A DNA stretch of 64,000 nucleotides from Gammaproteobacteria bacterium (GTDB lineage Bacteria; Pseudomonadota; Gammaproteobacteria; Pseudomonadales; Pseudomonadaceae), in contig JAAYFI010000032.1 of the NCBI GenBank assembly GCA_012728315.1, positions 1 to 64,000 on the forward strand, read 5' to 3'. Shown piece after piece: positions 48,773 through 58,559 of the stretch; the first letter of the stretch is position 1, and each line of letters begins with the position of its first letter. The translations under genes and the position numbers were made by a program. Below the pieces are notes generated by a model. The model did no database searches. It was not told the DNA's origin and was given only the letters and a program-made list of their open reading frames with translations.

Positions 48773-49822
48773 TTAGAGAACTGCTGCTAAACAGTTCTTA
48801 TTAAATAGCTCAGCATTATTATACTGTTGATACCGCAGTTGCTGACGCTCAAACAATAGCCGCCTTACTTTAGCGGGAATATGTTCAGCACACACCCTAC
48901 TCCACTGCTCAGAATCAATAGCTGCACAATAAACACCGCTGTCAGCCAGCGGCTCTTTAAAGACCAGAAGATCGCTACAAATAACAGGCACTCCGTAATG
49001 TATAGCTTCCTGCAAAACAAGGCCCTGACCTTCTTGAAGTGAAGGCACTAAAAGAAGATCGATATTTTGATAAAAGCTAGCAATATCTGTTGTATGACCC
49101 AAAAGTTTTATCTGCTTAATTAAGCCAAGTTGATTGATTTTCTCCTGCAGCTCATTACGCAGCTTCCCTTCACCTGCGATATTCAGACTAATGTGAACTC
49201 CTTTATCTCTAAGCTGCGCCATACAATCAATGAGTACTGTAAAATTTTTCTCTGCAACCAAACGGCCGACAGCTCCAAAAACAATAAGTTCGCTCTCGAT
49301 TATGGGCTGTATTTTCACCGCTGGTAGATTCAAATAAGTAGGTATAGCAAGTACGGGTAATAAAGGTAGTTTTTCTCTGATTTCCGCTGCTAGTGTCTTC
49401 GATACCGCAATTAATTTAAGTGAAAAACTATACTGTTTATTCAACAGCTCAAGATCACGCGCTTGAAATCGCGTCTGCCCATGAAAGTAAATTAATACTC
49501 TAGCTTGTTTGTACTTCTCCAATACAGGCAGCAGCAGTCGAGCCATACCAAGGCCATCTAAAATTACAACATCCGGCTTAATCTGCTGTATTTTACTCAA
49601 CCATTTTCTACGTAAAAAATAGGCAGCGAGTATTTTTCTTGTCGCTTTTTTATTGCTGTGTAAAGACTCAGCAAACTCTAAATCCTTTTGCTTTGATGCA
49701 TCACCCATTAAAAAAATACTGGTTTGATGCTCTGGTTTAATGGCAGCTATAAAGTTGCTATGCACTAGGTGAACCGACTTAAAAGCAGCTTCTGCCGACC
49801 ACATACAGTTAAGAATTCGCAT
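48773..49822 (-). CDS. Group 4 glycosyltransferase, LPS core or O-antigen
   Basis: The protein has 349 residues from ATG 49822, which overlaps the stop of the upstream gene by one base (TGATG); this decides the start over a longer frame. It has a GT-B fold with VFGAVGRLVAEKNFTVLIDC as the C-domain start and PSLQEGQGLVLQEAIHYGVPVI, the retaining GT4 donor motif. The sugar is unknown. Confidence 0.8.
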   Translation of the reverse strand: MRILNCMWSAEAAFKSVHLVHSNFIAAIKPEHQTSIFLMGDASKQKDLEFAESLHSNKKATRKILAAYFLRRKWLSKIQQIKPDVVILDGLGMARLLLPVLEKYKQARVLIYFHGQTRFQARDLELLNKQYSFSLKLIAVSKTLAAEIREKLPLLPVLAIPTYLNLPAVKIQPIIESELIVFGAVGRLVAEKNFTVLIDCMAQLRDKGVHISLNIAGEGKLRNELQEKINQLGLIKQIKLLGHTTDIASFYQNIDLLLVPSLQEGQGLVLQEAIHYGVPVICSDLLVFKEPLADSGVYCAAIDSEQWSRVCAEHIPAKVRRLLFERQQLRYQQYNNAELFNKNCLAAVL

Positions 49823-50937
49823 CAAGCTATTCCAAGCTGCCACTGCTGTGTGATTTTGTTAAACTCTTGCCTTACCGCTGTATCCGTAAACTGTTCTAAA
49901 CCTTTATTCGTTAGTTTTTGCTCCGCTGCGAGACGCAAAATTTTAGCCACCTGCTCTGTGCTGCCTAACTGGAATCTTAACCCAGACTCCCTCACCACCT
50001 CCTTCGCCCCACCACAATCCGTCGCTATCACCGGCACCCCTGCTGCCATGGCTTCCAGCAGCACCATGCCAAAAGGCTCGTGATCCGATGTCAGTGCAAA
50101 CAGATCAAAGGCTTTAAAGTAACGCCGTCCATTGGAGACTTGCCCTAGGAAGCGCACGCTATCAGCAACATCTAAGTCAACTGCGAGCTGCTTTAACTGC
50201 TGCTCTAAGCGCCCGCTACCCATAATCGCCAACAAACTGCCAGCAGGGAGTTCAGGACGTGCTTTGGCAAAGCCTTTAATGAGAGTGGTTTGGTCTTTAT
50301 CAGGGTGTAAGCGCCCCACGTTACCAACGATCCAAGCATCCAAAGGCAAATCAAGAAACTGACGTGCTTCTTCGCGGCTGACTTGTTCAGCCTGCACCGC
50401 TTCGACATCAATACGGTTGTATAGGGTTTCAATATGCTCGGGTTTAAACTTCGGTAAGCAGGCGCGCATATCGTCGCGGACGGCATTGGACACGCCAAGC
50501 AGGCGCAAGCGATCACGAAAATGATTCGCCAGCCATTGCCTAGAGCGACGTTTGTAGTCGCCGAAGGCGTGGTGCACGCCGATCACCGGGAGTTTAGAGC
50601 CCAATAAAGCGATATAAATAGGTTTAAAACGGTGCGCGATGCACAGGGTAAAGTTACGGCTGGCAACGATTTTTTTAAAATCCTTAATGGCCGCCAGCTT
50701 TAAACCACGCACTTGTTTGCTGCTGTAATTTAAGAAAATCACTTCATCAGAGGCGCTGCCTTGCACCACTTCAGCATTCGGCGCACCCGTTAAATAGACT
50801 GTGCAGACTTTATAGTTGGTGTCTTTGAAGAGCACTGCGTATTGACGCGAGCAATCCATAAAAGGTCCGTCATAGCCGTGGCTAAACTGCAGAACCCATT
50901 GTTCTGCAGTGTTTTGCGCAGCTTTAGTTGCTGTCAT
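49822..50937 (-). CDS. wapH: Group 4 glycosyltransferase, WapH-like
   Basis: This 371-residue GT-B, GT4 enzyme sits beside the carbamoyltransferase as PA5004 (WapH) does in P. aeruginosa. The C-terminal donor domain has GNVGRLHPDKDQTTLIKGF and EPFGMVLLEAMAAGVPVI. It would add a core sugar, glucose in the P. aeruginosa outer core. Its start overlaps the end of the carbamoyltransferase by 14 bases. Confidence 0.8.
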   Translation of the reverse strand: MTATKAAQNTAEQWVLQFSHGYDGPFMDCSRQYAVLFKDTNYKVCTVYLTGAPNAEVVQGSASDEVIFLNYSSKQVRGLKLAAIKDFKKIVASRNFTLCIAHRFKPIYIALLGSKLPVIGVHHAFGDYKRRSRQWLANHFRDRLRLLGVSNAVRDDMRACLPKFKPEHIETLYNRIDVEAVQAEQVSREEARQFLDLPLDAWIVGNVGRLHPDKDQTTLIKGFAKARPELPAGSLLAIMGSGRLEQQLKQLAVDLDVADSVRFLGQVSNGRRYFKAFDLFALTSDHEPFGMVLLEAMAAGVPVIATDCGGAKEVVRESGLRFQLGSTEQVAKILRLAAEQKLTNKGLEQFTDTAVRQEFNKITQQWQLGIA

Positions 50938-52675
50938 CAGCCTGACCTTCCTTCACCACCAAAATATCTTCCATAATCAAATACTGCAGATCCGAACCAT
51001 AGAACATATCCAAAGCATCTTTCGGCGAGCAGACCATGGCCTCGCCGCGGCGGTTTAAGGAGGTATTGAGGGAGACACCATTACCGGTGAGCTTTTCCAG
51101 CTCCAGCATCAAGTCGTACCAACGCGGATTGTACTGGCGCTCCAGCACTTGTGCGCGGGAGGTGCCGTCTTCGTGGACCACTTCGGGTACGCGCTCTTTC
51201 CATTCATCACTCACTTCAAAGGTAAAGGTCATAAATGGGGATGGATGATCGACCTTGAGCATCTTGGGCGCTACGGTGTCGAGCATGGACGGGCAGAATG
51301 GGCGCCAGCGTTCGCGGAACTTAATCTGCTCGTTAATGCGGTCGGCCACATTGGGAATGCTAGGACAGCCAATAATCGAACGGCCACCTAAGGCGCGCGG
51401 GCCAAACTCCATGCGGCCTTGGAACCACGCCACAGGGTTGCCCTCAACCATAATTTTAGCAATATGCTCGGGAACGTTATCGATTTTTTGCCACTTAGGC
51501 TGGCCTGGATGCTTAGCACAGGCTGCAATCACTTCTTCGTTGGTGTACTCAGGACCAAGATAGACATGCTCCATCTTTTCCACTGGCACACCGCGTTTCT
51601 GTGAAATATAAGCCGCAGCGCCCACCGCGGTACCGGCATCACCGGCCGCCGGCTGTACAAAAAGCTCTTTCACTTCCTCGCGGGCAATGATTTTCTGGTT
51701 GAGCTTAACGTTCAGCGCACTACCTCCGGCAAAGGCAATACGGCCGGTTTCTTTGATAATGTCACCGAGGTAGTAATCCATCATCTCCAGCGCCAGCTTT
51801 TCAAACAGTGCCTGTACACTCGCAGCGTAATGGATATAAGGGTCATCAGCGATATCGCCTTCACGTTTCGGGCCCAACCACTCGATCAGTTTAGGTGAAA
51901 AGTAATAGCCTTTGCCCTTTTCTTTATAGCGACGTAAGCCCACCACGTTGGCGTATTCAGTATTAATCACCAACTCGCCATTCTCAAACTTAGCCAGACG
52001 TGAGAGGTCATACAAATCAGGATTCCCGTAAGGCGCCATACCCATCACTTTGAACTCGCCGTCCAGCATTTCAAAGCCTAAAAATTCGGTCATGGCACCG
52101 TACAGACCACCCAGCGAATCGGGATCATAAACCTCTTTAATTTTATGAATCTTGCCGTTTTCACCGTAGCCAAAGAATGTTGTCGCGTATTCGCCCTTGC
52201 CATCAATCCCCATAATGGCGGTTTTTTCTTGGATGCCGGAGCATAAATAAGCACTGGCCGCATGGGCTAAGTGGTGCTCAACGGGTTCAATTTTGATTTT
52301 CTTTAAATCAAAGCCCAGCTGCTCTAAGCACCACTGAATTTTTTTGTAGTAACGCTTATAACGGCGATTGCCCATTAAAATGGCATCTAAAGCACGCTCA
52401 GGTGCGTACCAATAGCGTTTAGCGTAGTGCCAACGCGCTTTCTCTAAAATACTGATAGGTGCAAAAGGAATAGCCACCACATCCACATCAGCCGGAGTAA
52501 TACCCGCTTGCTCTAAGCAAAACTTAGCCGATTCATAAGGCATGCGATTTTTTGCATGTTTATCTCGAACTAAACGTTCTTCTTCAACGGCGGCAATCAA
52601 TTTGCCATCAATATATAACGCTGCCGATGGATCATGGCTGAGTGCGCCAGATAGGCCGAGAATAGTAAGTGCCAT
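50924..52675 (-). CDS. Carbamoyltransferase, WapO/NodU family
   Basis: This 583-residue enzyme of the NodU/CmcH family moves a carbamoyl group from carbamoyl phosphate via an adenylate. HHLAHAASAY carries the metal-binding histidines of the Kae1-like N-terminal domain, and GPRALGGRSI lies in the YrdC-like C-terminal part. In Pseudomonas LPS such an enzyme puts 7-O-carbamoyl on heptose II of the inner core. It is the first glycosylation-related gene after the kinases in this minus-strand operon. Confidence 0.88.
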   Translation of the reverse strand: MALTILGLSGALSHDPSAALYIDGKLIAAVEEERLVRDKHAKNRMPYESAKFCLEQAGITPADVDVVAIPFAPISILEKARWHYAKRYWYAPERALDAILMGNRRYKRYYKKIQWCLEQLGFDLKKIKIEPVEHHLAHAASAYLCSGIQEKTAIMGIDGKGEYATTFFGYGENGKIHKIKEVYDPDSLGGLYGAMTEFLGFEMLDGEFKVMGMAPYGNPDLYDLSRLAKFENGELVINTEYANVVGLRRYKEKGKGYYFSPKLIEWLGPKREGDIADDPYIHYAASVQALFEKLALEMMDYYLGDIIKETGRIAFAGGSALNVKLNQKIIAREEVKELFVQPAAGDAGTAVGAAAYISQKRGVPVEKMEHVYLGPEYTNEEVIAACAKHPGQPKWQKIDNVPEHIAKIMVEGNPVAWFQGRMEFGPRALGGRSIIGCPSIPNVADRINEQIKFRERWRPFCPSMLDTVAPKMLKVDHPSPFMTFTFEVSDEWKERVPEVVHEDGTSRAQVLERQYNPRWYDLMLELEKLTGNGVSLNTSLNRRGEAMVCSPKDALDMFYGSDLQYLIMEDILVVKEGQADDSN

Positions 52676-52690
52676 GGGTCTGTTTGCCTC

Positions 52691-54133
52691 TTAGTCTTCA
52701 GGGCAGCTGCTGGGCAACTGCGGTAAACGCTGATCAAGCAATGTGTACAATGGGCTCGTTTGCGGCCAATTGCGTAATAATCGGTTACGGTCTTTTGCAT
52801 AGGCGCGAGTGAAACTGCGCATACTCTGATGCTGCTGCATGGCATCTAAATCAATTAAATAACAGCGTTGTTGGTGCCATAAAATATTGTGACCTTTTAA
52901 GTCGCCATGGCTGATTTTCTCACGAATAAGCGCATTCATTAATTCAACTAATGCGTTTATTTCCAGCTCGGGCACGACGCCGCTCGCTTGATAGCTCGCC
53001 AAGCGGTCGATTATATCCTGCTCGCCACAATATTCACTAATTAACCAAGCACTGCCGCGCAATCCACACCATCTATTTTCAATCACCGCTAAGGGTTGTG
53101 GCGTGGCAATCCCCAATACGCTTAAACGATGACCTTCGCGCCAGCTGTGCCAGGCTCGACTGGGCCGCCAAAAGCGCTTGCACCAATGCATTGGGTTTTT
53201 AATGTTATAGCGCTTCACCACCAGTGCGTGTTGATTGTGCTCAATGCGAGCAACAGTCGCCGCGCCACCGGTTTTGTAGATATGCCCTGTGGCAATCACG
53301 GAATCCAGATTCGACAGTACAGGCGCAAGCGCATCCTGTGCCGCTCGCCACACCACCTGCAAGCCAAATAAATTAATTTTTGCGCTAAATAAACTGCACT
53401 CGCGACCGGCTTTATTTAAATAATCTTTAACCCGCCACTGTCGAATACTCAGAATGTGTTTGTGCAAGCTTTCTAAGCGCAGCGCATGCTCGGCATTGGC
53501 CAGCAAATAGTGAACCAGCAGTTCCTCAAGATGAGCATCAAAAGCACTGGGTAACTGGGCAAACAACACGGCTAAGTTTGCGACGACTTTCTCTTGCGAC
53601 AGCGGCTGGCCTGCGTGTTCACTTTCGACACCGCCACCATCCACCACATACAGCTGATCACCCTGCTGCAAAAGATTATCCAGATGTAAATCGCTTTGCC
53701 ACAGCCCACGTAAATGCATCTGCGCCACAGCGCTCAATGCTTGGCTAAGTATTGCCGTTTGCCGCTTGCTCAAGGGTGGTTCGGCACTGCACTCAAGCCA
53801 AGCTTCAGCAAGACTTTGAGCATTATCGATAAATTCAAACAGTAGATAGGCACTGCCATCGGCCTGCTGCTGCGAAGCTAAGAGTGCTGCACTAGGGATC
53901 TGCTGCTCAGTCAGTAATTGTGCACCGGCTAATTCGCGCTGAAACTGGCGCTCGGCTTTCTTGCCAACAAAGATTTTTGCCAGCACGGTGCGACCTTGCC
54001 ATTGTGCTTTAGCCACATAGCGCTGTTCGGGCAGCACTCTGAGCCATTGCTCAAGCTGCACAAGCTGTCCATTCTCTAGGGTTAAACTCAATGGCAGTTG
54101 CGGCGCTCGCCCGGTTAGTTCTTGCAGTTTCAT
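52691..54133 (-). CDS. Two-domain LPS core kinase (PA5006-like)
   Basis: The 480 residues contain two kinase-fold units. Domain one (about 1-240) has SDLHLDN (Asp148, Asn153) with VVDGGG (Asp165); the usual His before Asp is replaced. Domain two (about 250-480) has the complete HGDLKGHN (His409, Asp411, Asn416) and LIDLDAMQ. The layout matches P. aeruginosa PA5006, part of the core phosphorylation genes. It overlaps the next kinase by four bases. The exact heptose position is unknown. Confidence 0.8.
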   Translation of the reverse strand: MKLQELTGRAPQLPLSLTLENGQLVQLEQWLRVLPEQRYVAKAQWQGRTVLAKIFVGKKAERQFQRELAGAQLLTEQQIPSAALLASQQQADGSAYLLFEFIDNAQSLAEAWLECSAEPPLSKRQTAILSQALSAVAQMHLRGLWQSDLHLDNLLQQGDQLYVVDGGGVESEHAGQPLSQEKVVANLAVLFAQLPSAFDAHLEELLVHYLLANAEHALRLESLHKHILSIRQWRVKDYLNKAGRECSLFSAKINLFGLQVVWRAAQDALAPVLSNLDSVIATGHIYKTGGAATVARIEHNQHALVVKRYNIKNPMHWCKRFWRPSRAWHSWREGHRLSVLGIATPQPLAVIENRWCGLRGSAWLISEYCGEQDIIDRLASYQASGVVPELEINALVELMNALIREKISHGDLKGHNILWHQQRCYLIDLDAMQQHQSMRSFTRAYAKDRNRLLRNWPQTSPLYTLLDQRLPQLPSSCPED

Positions 54134-54879
54134 GGGCGCGCCGCCTTATGTTTACGCCGTGCTTCTAAACGCTCAAGCCACTGCGGTATATCTGCAGAAT
54201 CATCGAGATAACGCTGTAAAAACAACTGCATCTGCTCGCGCCCCCAAACATGACGCGAACGACGAAACAAAGGCTCTAAATCTTTAATGCGATCACGCTG
54301 GCCGAGCAAAAGTGGCCGGGTTTTCTCAAGATCAATCAGTTGCGCAGTAAAGCCTGTGGCTTGTTCTTGCAGAAAAATATGCTTAGGGTAGAAACAACCA
54401 TGCATTTGCCCTGCTTGGTGCAGAGTTTTTGCAAGCTGTGCGCAAGCATGCAAAATACCTTGCTGCTGTTCGCTCGACAGCTGCAACCACTGCTGCTGCC
54501 AATGCTCTAAATCATGCCAGCCATCCAAGGCATAGGTCATTAAAATGGCACGCTGCTGCCCTGCAACTGTACGCTGAGCAAAATACGCAGCGCGCAGTGC
54601 CGGAATACCCAGCTGGTGATAACGCTGAATATTGCGCATCTCTCGCGCAAAAGTGGGCTCACCCAAAGGTTTGTGTAAGCTGCGCGTTAAATGATTGCTC
54701 TGCCGCTTTAAATAAAAATTGTGGCCAGCCAAAGTGAACTGGGCCACGCTACTCCAGCCACCGCGTTCGATATTGGGCTCATCCACCGCGTCCAGCTGCA
54801 AATCCCACAATGCGGTAAAACTATTGAGCCGATGCTGCTCAAGAAGATCAATAATGGCAGGATCTATAAAATCGTTCAT
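54130..54879 (-). CDS. InaA-type LPS core kinase (PA5007-like)
   Basis: The 249-residue kinase-fold protein has the InaA pattern: a lysine in FYLKRQSNH, EPTFAREMRNIQRY, and the loop HGCFYPKHIFL (His160, His167), where Cys162 stands at the usual catalytic Asp, then LIDLEKTRP (Asp183). InaA proteins carry this unusual loop. In the core operon it probably helps phosphorylate heptose or assists the other kinases. It overlaps its neighbours by four bases on each side. Confidence 0.78.
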   Translation of the reverse strand: MNDFIDPAIIDLLEQHRLNSFTALWDLQLDAVDEPNIERGGWSSVAQFTLAGHNFYLKRQSNHLTRSLHKPLGEPTFAREMRNIQRYHQLGIPALRAAYFAQRTVAGQQRAILMTYALDGWHDLEHWQQQWLQLSSEQQQGILHACAQLAKTLHQAGQMHGCFYPKHIFLQEQATGFTAQLIDLEKTRPLLLGQRDRIKDLEPLFRRSRHVWGREQMQLFLQRYLDDSADIPQWLERLEARRKHKAARP

Positions 54880-55610
54880 TCGCGCCCCTCAAAAAATCGC
54901 ACAATTTTAGCGATCTGTTTTTTATCTTGGGCATTGAGCCGAGCACGCTGGCAATACTGCAAATAAAAACGCAAGCGCTGGGTGTTACTCAGGTGGTATT
55001 TGGCCACTTTGTCTAAACAGGCCAAGTCTTTAATGATGCGATAGCGCAGCATCGGCCCCCACCAAAAGGTACCCGCAGGACAATCAATCAAATACACTTT
55101 AACTTGATCATCAACCAGCAAGTTACGCCACTTTAAATCATTATGAGTAAAATGATGGCGATGCATAGTGCGTGTGGCATCAGCAATTTGGCGGCTGACG
55201 TGAGCAACCCAAGCTCGATCTTGCAGCAATGGACTCCGCTGGTTAGCCAAGGCACTTAAGTCTTCACTGTTAGGGATTTCGCGCGTAATCATCGCACCAC
55301 GGACAAAAGCGCCTGCTTTACGCTCTAAACCCTGGGCAATCACCTCTGCTGTTGGAATCCCCCATTTGGCAAAACGTTTAAGGTTTTGCCACTCCGCCTT
55401 AATACGAGGACGTGCCGCATAACGGCGCAAACCTTTGCCAGCATTGCGGTAACGTTTCACATAATAAGCCACACCACCCCGCTGCACACGAATCAGCTCG
55501 GACAAAGGATCATAGGTTATACGTTCACCTTGTAATGCAAAGACTTTTTCTAGGCTGCCAAAATCTGCCTGCAGCGCGCGATACTCTGCTGCTAACCGCC
55601 AATTCGACAT
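54876..55610 (-). CDS. wapP: LPS core heptose kinase, WapP-like
   Basis: The 244-residue kinase has an intact centre: Lys52 in YYVKRYRN, HNDLKWRN (His156, Asp158, Asn163) and the metal-binding Asp176 in LIDCPAG. It corresponds in position to PA5008 (WapP), which with WaaP phosphorylates the heptoses of the inner core and strengthens the outer membrane through divalent-cation bridges. It overlaps the waaP stop by one base. Confidence 0.82.
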   Translation of the reverse strand: MSNWRLAAEYRALQADFGSLEKVFALQGERITYDPLSELIRVQRGGVAYYVKRYRNAGKGLRRYAARPRIKAEWQNLKRFAKWGIPTAEVIAQGLERKAGAFVRGAMITREIPNSEDLSALANQRSPLLQDRAWVAHVSRQIADATRTMHRHHFTHNDLKWRNLLVDDQVKVYLIDCPAGTFWWGPMLRYRIIKDLACLDKVAKYHLSNTQRLRFYLQYCQRARLNAQDKKQIAKIVRFFEGRE

Positions 55611-56416
55611 TACAACGCATCTCCATAGCGCTCTTTACGCGCGTACAGTTTGGCAGCCTTATGCTCGAGCCACGCCAAGAGTTCCGCCTCATCATGCAAA
55701 ATATCAAGCAGCGGCCGCTGAAAATATTCACGTAAAAAACGCAATTTATCGCGCTGGGTTAAACCAATATCCAGCGCCGAAAAATACAGTGCCGCTAAAT
55801 CTTTATTGCGCCAGCGCTTTGGTGTTGTATCGCGGGTTTGTGCACGGTGCAAATCAATCACTGACAATCGAAATGAGTCTGCACTGATAGGCTGATCTGT
55901 GTGCAACAAAAAATGGCAGATATAGCAATCACGGTGATTCACACCCGCACGGTGCATAGCGCCAACCATCTGCGCAACGCGGGCAATCAAGGCCCTCTTA
56001 AGGCGCGGCTCGGGCGGCTGTGTGCACCAATTTATCGAATAATCTTCCAAGCTCACCGTGGGCGCGAGCTCTTCGGTGATAATAAACGAATGCTGCTGCG
56101 CCGGATTACTGCCTCGCGCTCCAAAGGCCACAGCCGTCATGGTCGGAATATGATGCTGTTGGAGTCGTTCAATGGCTTTGAACTCTTGCTCAGCGCCCAG
56201 CACTGGCGCTTTTGCTGTCAGCCAGTTTTTAAAGATTTCTGCCCAGCCAACACCACGATGAATTTTCACAAAATAACCGCGCCCAGCCACCTCGGTGCGC
56301 AACGTACGTCGAGCTTCAAGCTCGCGGTAGACCTCACCCTGCAATTGCTCGACTGCGACAAACGCATCCTGCCCAGCCCACAGACTGGCAAAAGGTTCGT
56401 CTAACTTAAGCTTCAT
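55610..56416 (-). CDS. waaP: LPS core heptose I kinase WaaP
   Basis: WaaP phosphorylates heptose I of the inner core; in P. aeruginosa it is essential. It has 268 residues. Lys51 is in YFVKIHRG and the catalytic Asp163 is in NHRDCYICHF, the same number as in P. aeruginosa WaaP. SVIDLHRAQ carries the second metal-binding Asp. It overlaps waaG by four bases. Confidence 0.95.
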   Translation of the reverse strand: MKLKLDEPFASLWAGQDAFVAVEQLQGEVYRELEARRTLRTEVAGRGYFVKIHRGVGWAEIFKNWLTAKAPVLGAEQEFKAIERLQQHHIPTMTAVAFGARGSNPAQQHSFIITEELAPTVSLEDYSINWCTQPPEPRLKRALIARVAQMVGAMHRAGVNHRDCYICHFLLHTDQPISADSFRLSVIDLHRAQTRDTTPKRWRNKDLAALYFSALDIGLTQRDKLRFLREYFQRPLLDILHDEAELLAWLEHKAAKLYARKERYGDAL

Positions 56417-57534
56417 GGTAACTCCGCTAAAATAATATCGGCTGCACGCTGCGGCATCGAATACAAGTCCGCCGTTTTCGCATAGTTTAATGCATTAGCT
56501 GACCAAGCAGCGCGCAGTTGCCTGTTGGCTAAAATCTGGCTTAGCGCTCCATCCAACTGTTTTTGCTGAAACGGGCTATGCAGCACTTGCCCACAATCGG
56601 CCTCTTCAATGTAATGCGCATAGCCGCAAACATCGGTCACCACTACAGGCAAGCCCGAAACCAGCGCCTCTAACAATACAGTGCCCGTATTTTCGTTATA
56701 GGCAGGATGCATTAGCAGATCGGCGCCCAATAAAAAGCGTGGAATATCACTGCGCCCTTTAAAAATCCTGACCTGCTTCGACACGCCTAGTGCCGCAGCT
56801 TGAATAATAAAAGGTTTGGGATCATCTTGACCTATAACCATCAGGCTTGTGCGTTCGCGCTGCTCGCTCGGCAAACTGGCCAGCGCTTTTAAAGTGCGAT
56901 CTAAACCTTTGGTTTTAAACCCTGAGCCCACTTGTAACAACAAGTATTGATCATCACAGAGATTAAACTCAGCACGAAACTCAGCACGAATATCATCGGC
57001 ATTACTGGGCGCGCGCCGGTCTCTGGCAATGCCCGGTGGCAGCAAATGAAAGCGTTCGATAGGCGTCTGATAGTGCTTAATAAAGAGTGGCTGCTGCACT
57101 TCAGAGATCATTAAAATCTGTGTTTTTGAGTCTGGGGCAAAGACAGCGCGCTCATAACTGGCAAAATACTTATAGCGGCTGCTGTAACGGTACAACGGAT
57201 TACGCAGTGTTTGCGCCTTATCTTCATAACAGCCGTCGGCAGCATAATAAAAATCCAAACCGGCCATTTTATTAAAGCCAATCACCCGTGCAACCGGATC
57301 TTGCTGAATATCAGCGTGCAACCAGCGATGAAACTTTTCATTACGCTGGTGATTCGAAAAAGCTTTAATAGGCCCAATACGCACATCAAAGCCATCGGGA
57401 ATCTCACCCTCCCAGATCAAAGTGTAGACACGGATCTGGTGGCCGCGCTGCTGACACTCCAAGGCAATGCGCATAAAGTCACGCTGCAAGCCACCGTAGG
57501 GAAAGTATTTGTACAGAATAAAAGCCAGCTGCAT
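56413..57534 (-). CDS. waaG: LPS core glucosyltransferase WaaG
   Basis: WaaG is a GT4-family enzyme that adds the first outer-core hexose to heptose II. It has 373 residues: an N-terminal acceptor domain with LYKYFPYGGLQRDFMRIA, then LLQVGSGFKTKGLDRTLKAL and PAYNENTGTVLLEALVSGLP, the donor site. It lies between waaP and waaC as in Pseudomonas and touches waaC by one base. Confidence 0.95.
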   Translation of the reverse strand: MQLAFILYKYFPYGGLQRDFMRIALECQQRGHQIRVYTLIWEGEIPDGFDVRIGPIKAFSNHQRNEKFHRWLHADIQQDPVARVIGFNKMAGLDFYYAADGCYEDKAQTLRNPLYRYSSRYKYFASYERAVFAPDSKTQILMISEVQQPLFIKHYQTPIERFHLLPPGIARDRRAPSNADDIRAEFRAEFNLCDDQYLLLQVGSGFKTKGLDRTLKALASLPSEQRERTSLMVIGQDDPKPFIIQAAALGVSKQVRIFKGRSDIPRFLLGADLLMHPAYNENTGTVLLEALVSGLPVVVTDVCGYAHYIEEADCGQVLHSPFQQKQLDGALSQILANRQLRAAWSANALNYAKTADLYSMPQRAADIILAELP

Positions 57535-58559
57535 CAGTGCACATCCTTAGTTGGCGCGGGCGGCTCGACGCCAGCCAGTAGCGGCTTCAACACCGTCAGC
57601 ACTTGATCAGCACCGAGACCATCAAAACAATCTAAATGACGATCACCCAAGCCCGCATTCGGTCCTGTTGCACACAAGTGCACTTGCCCTTGGCCGTACG
57701 CGCCTACGCGTCCAGGCAAGGTCGGCCCATACAAAGACACACAAGGCACATCTAATGCCGCAGCTAAATGGCCTAAGCCAGTATCCACAGCCACACAGGC
57801 TTGCGCGCCAGCAATTTGCACCGCCATTTCGCTTAAATTTAACCGCGGCAACACCTGCACATGCGCTAAGCCTTGAGCAATCGCCTGAGCGCGCGCCTCC
57901 TCAGTGGCATTCCCCCACGGGATGCGCACCGCCATATTGAGCTCAGCTAACTGCTGCGCCAGCTCGCGCCAGGCAGTTTGCGGCCAATGTTTACTGGCCC
58001 AAGTCGTACCATGCAAAAACAACACATAGGGAGCAGACGGCTCGGCTGTCACTAAGCGCTCGCGGCATAGACTGTACTCGCCCATCCCCGTAGGCACAGG
58101 GTAGCCCAAGGCTTGGGCAAACAATTGACGGACGCGCTCAACGGCATGTAAGTCCAAGGCGACATGTATCTGTCGATCATAAAAATAACTGGCCAATGGC
58201 TCACGTGCACTTTTACGACTAAACCCTGCAACCGGCGCTTTAAAACCACGGGTTAACCAAGCGCTTTTCAACAACCCTTGCGCATCAATCACCAGATCAT
58301 AGTCGTGTTGATGTATACGTTTTTTAAACGCGCGCCACTCACCACTGCGCCACGTTTGCCAAAGGTTTTTGCGCCAACGACGAATGGCCACCGGAATCAC
58401 CAGCTCAACAGCAGGATGCCAGTGAGGAATTTCGGCAAAGTTTTCTTCCACCACCCAGTCAAAACGAATAGTAGGGTGTGCCCGTAATGCGTCAGTCAAC
58501 GCAGGCAAAGTATGAATCACATCCCCGAGCGAGGATGTTTTAATTAACAATACACGCAC
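57534..58559 (-). CDS. waaC: LPS heptosyltransferase I WaaC
   Basis: WaaC transfers L-glycero-D-manno-heptose from ADP-heptose to Kdo, beginning the inner core. The 341-residue GT9 enzyme has KTSSLGDVIHTLPALTDA at the N-terminus and AVDTGLGHLAAALDVPCVSL in the donor domain. It shares a base with waaF upstream. Confidence 0.96.
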   Translation of the reverse strand: MRVLLIKTSSLGDVIHTLPALTDALRAHPTIRFDWVVEENFAEIPHWHPAVELVIPVAIRRWRKNLWQTWRSGEWRAFKKRIHQHDYDLVIDAQGLLKSAWLTRGFKAPVAGFSRKSAREPLASYFYDRQIHVALDLHAVERVRQLFAQALGYPVPTGMGEYSLCRERLVTAEPSAPYVLFLHGTTWASKHWPQTAWRELAQQLAELNMAVRIPWGNATEEARAQAIAQGLAHVQVLPRLNLSEMAVQIAGAQACVAVDTGLGHLAAALDVPCVSLYGPTLPGRVGAYGQGQVHLCATGPNAGLGDRHLDCFDGLGADQVLTVLKPLLAGVEPPAPTKDVH

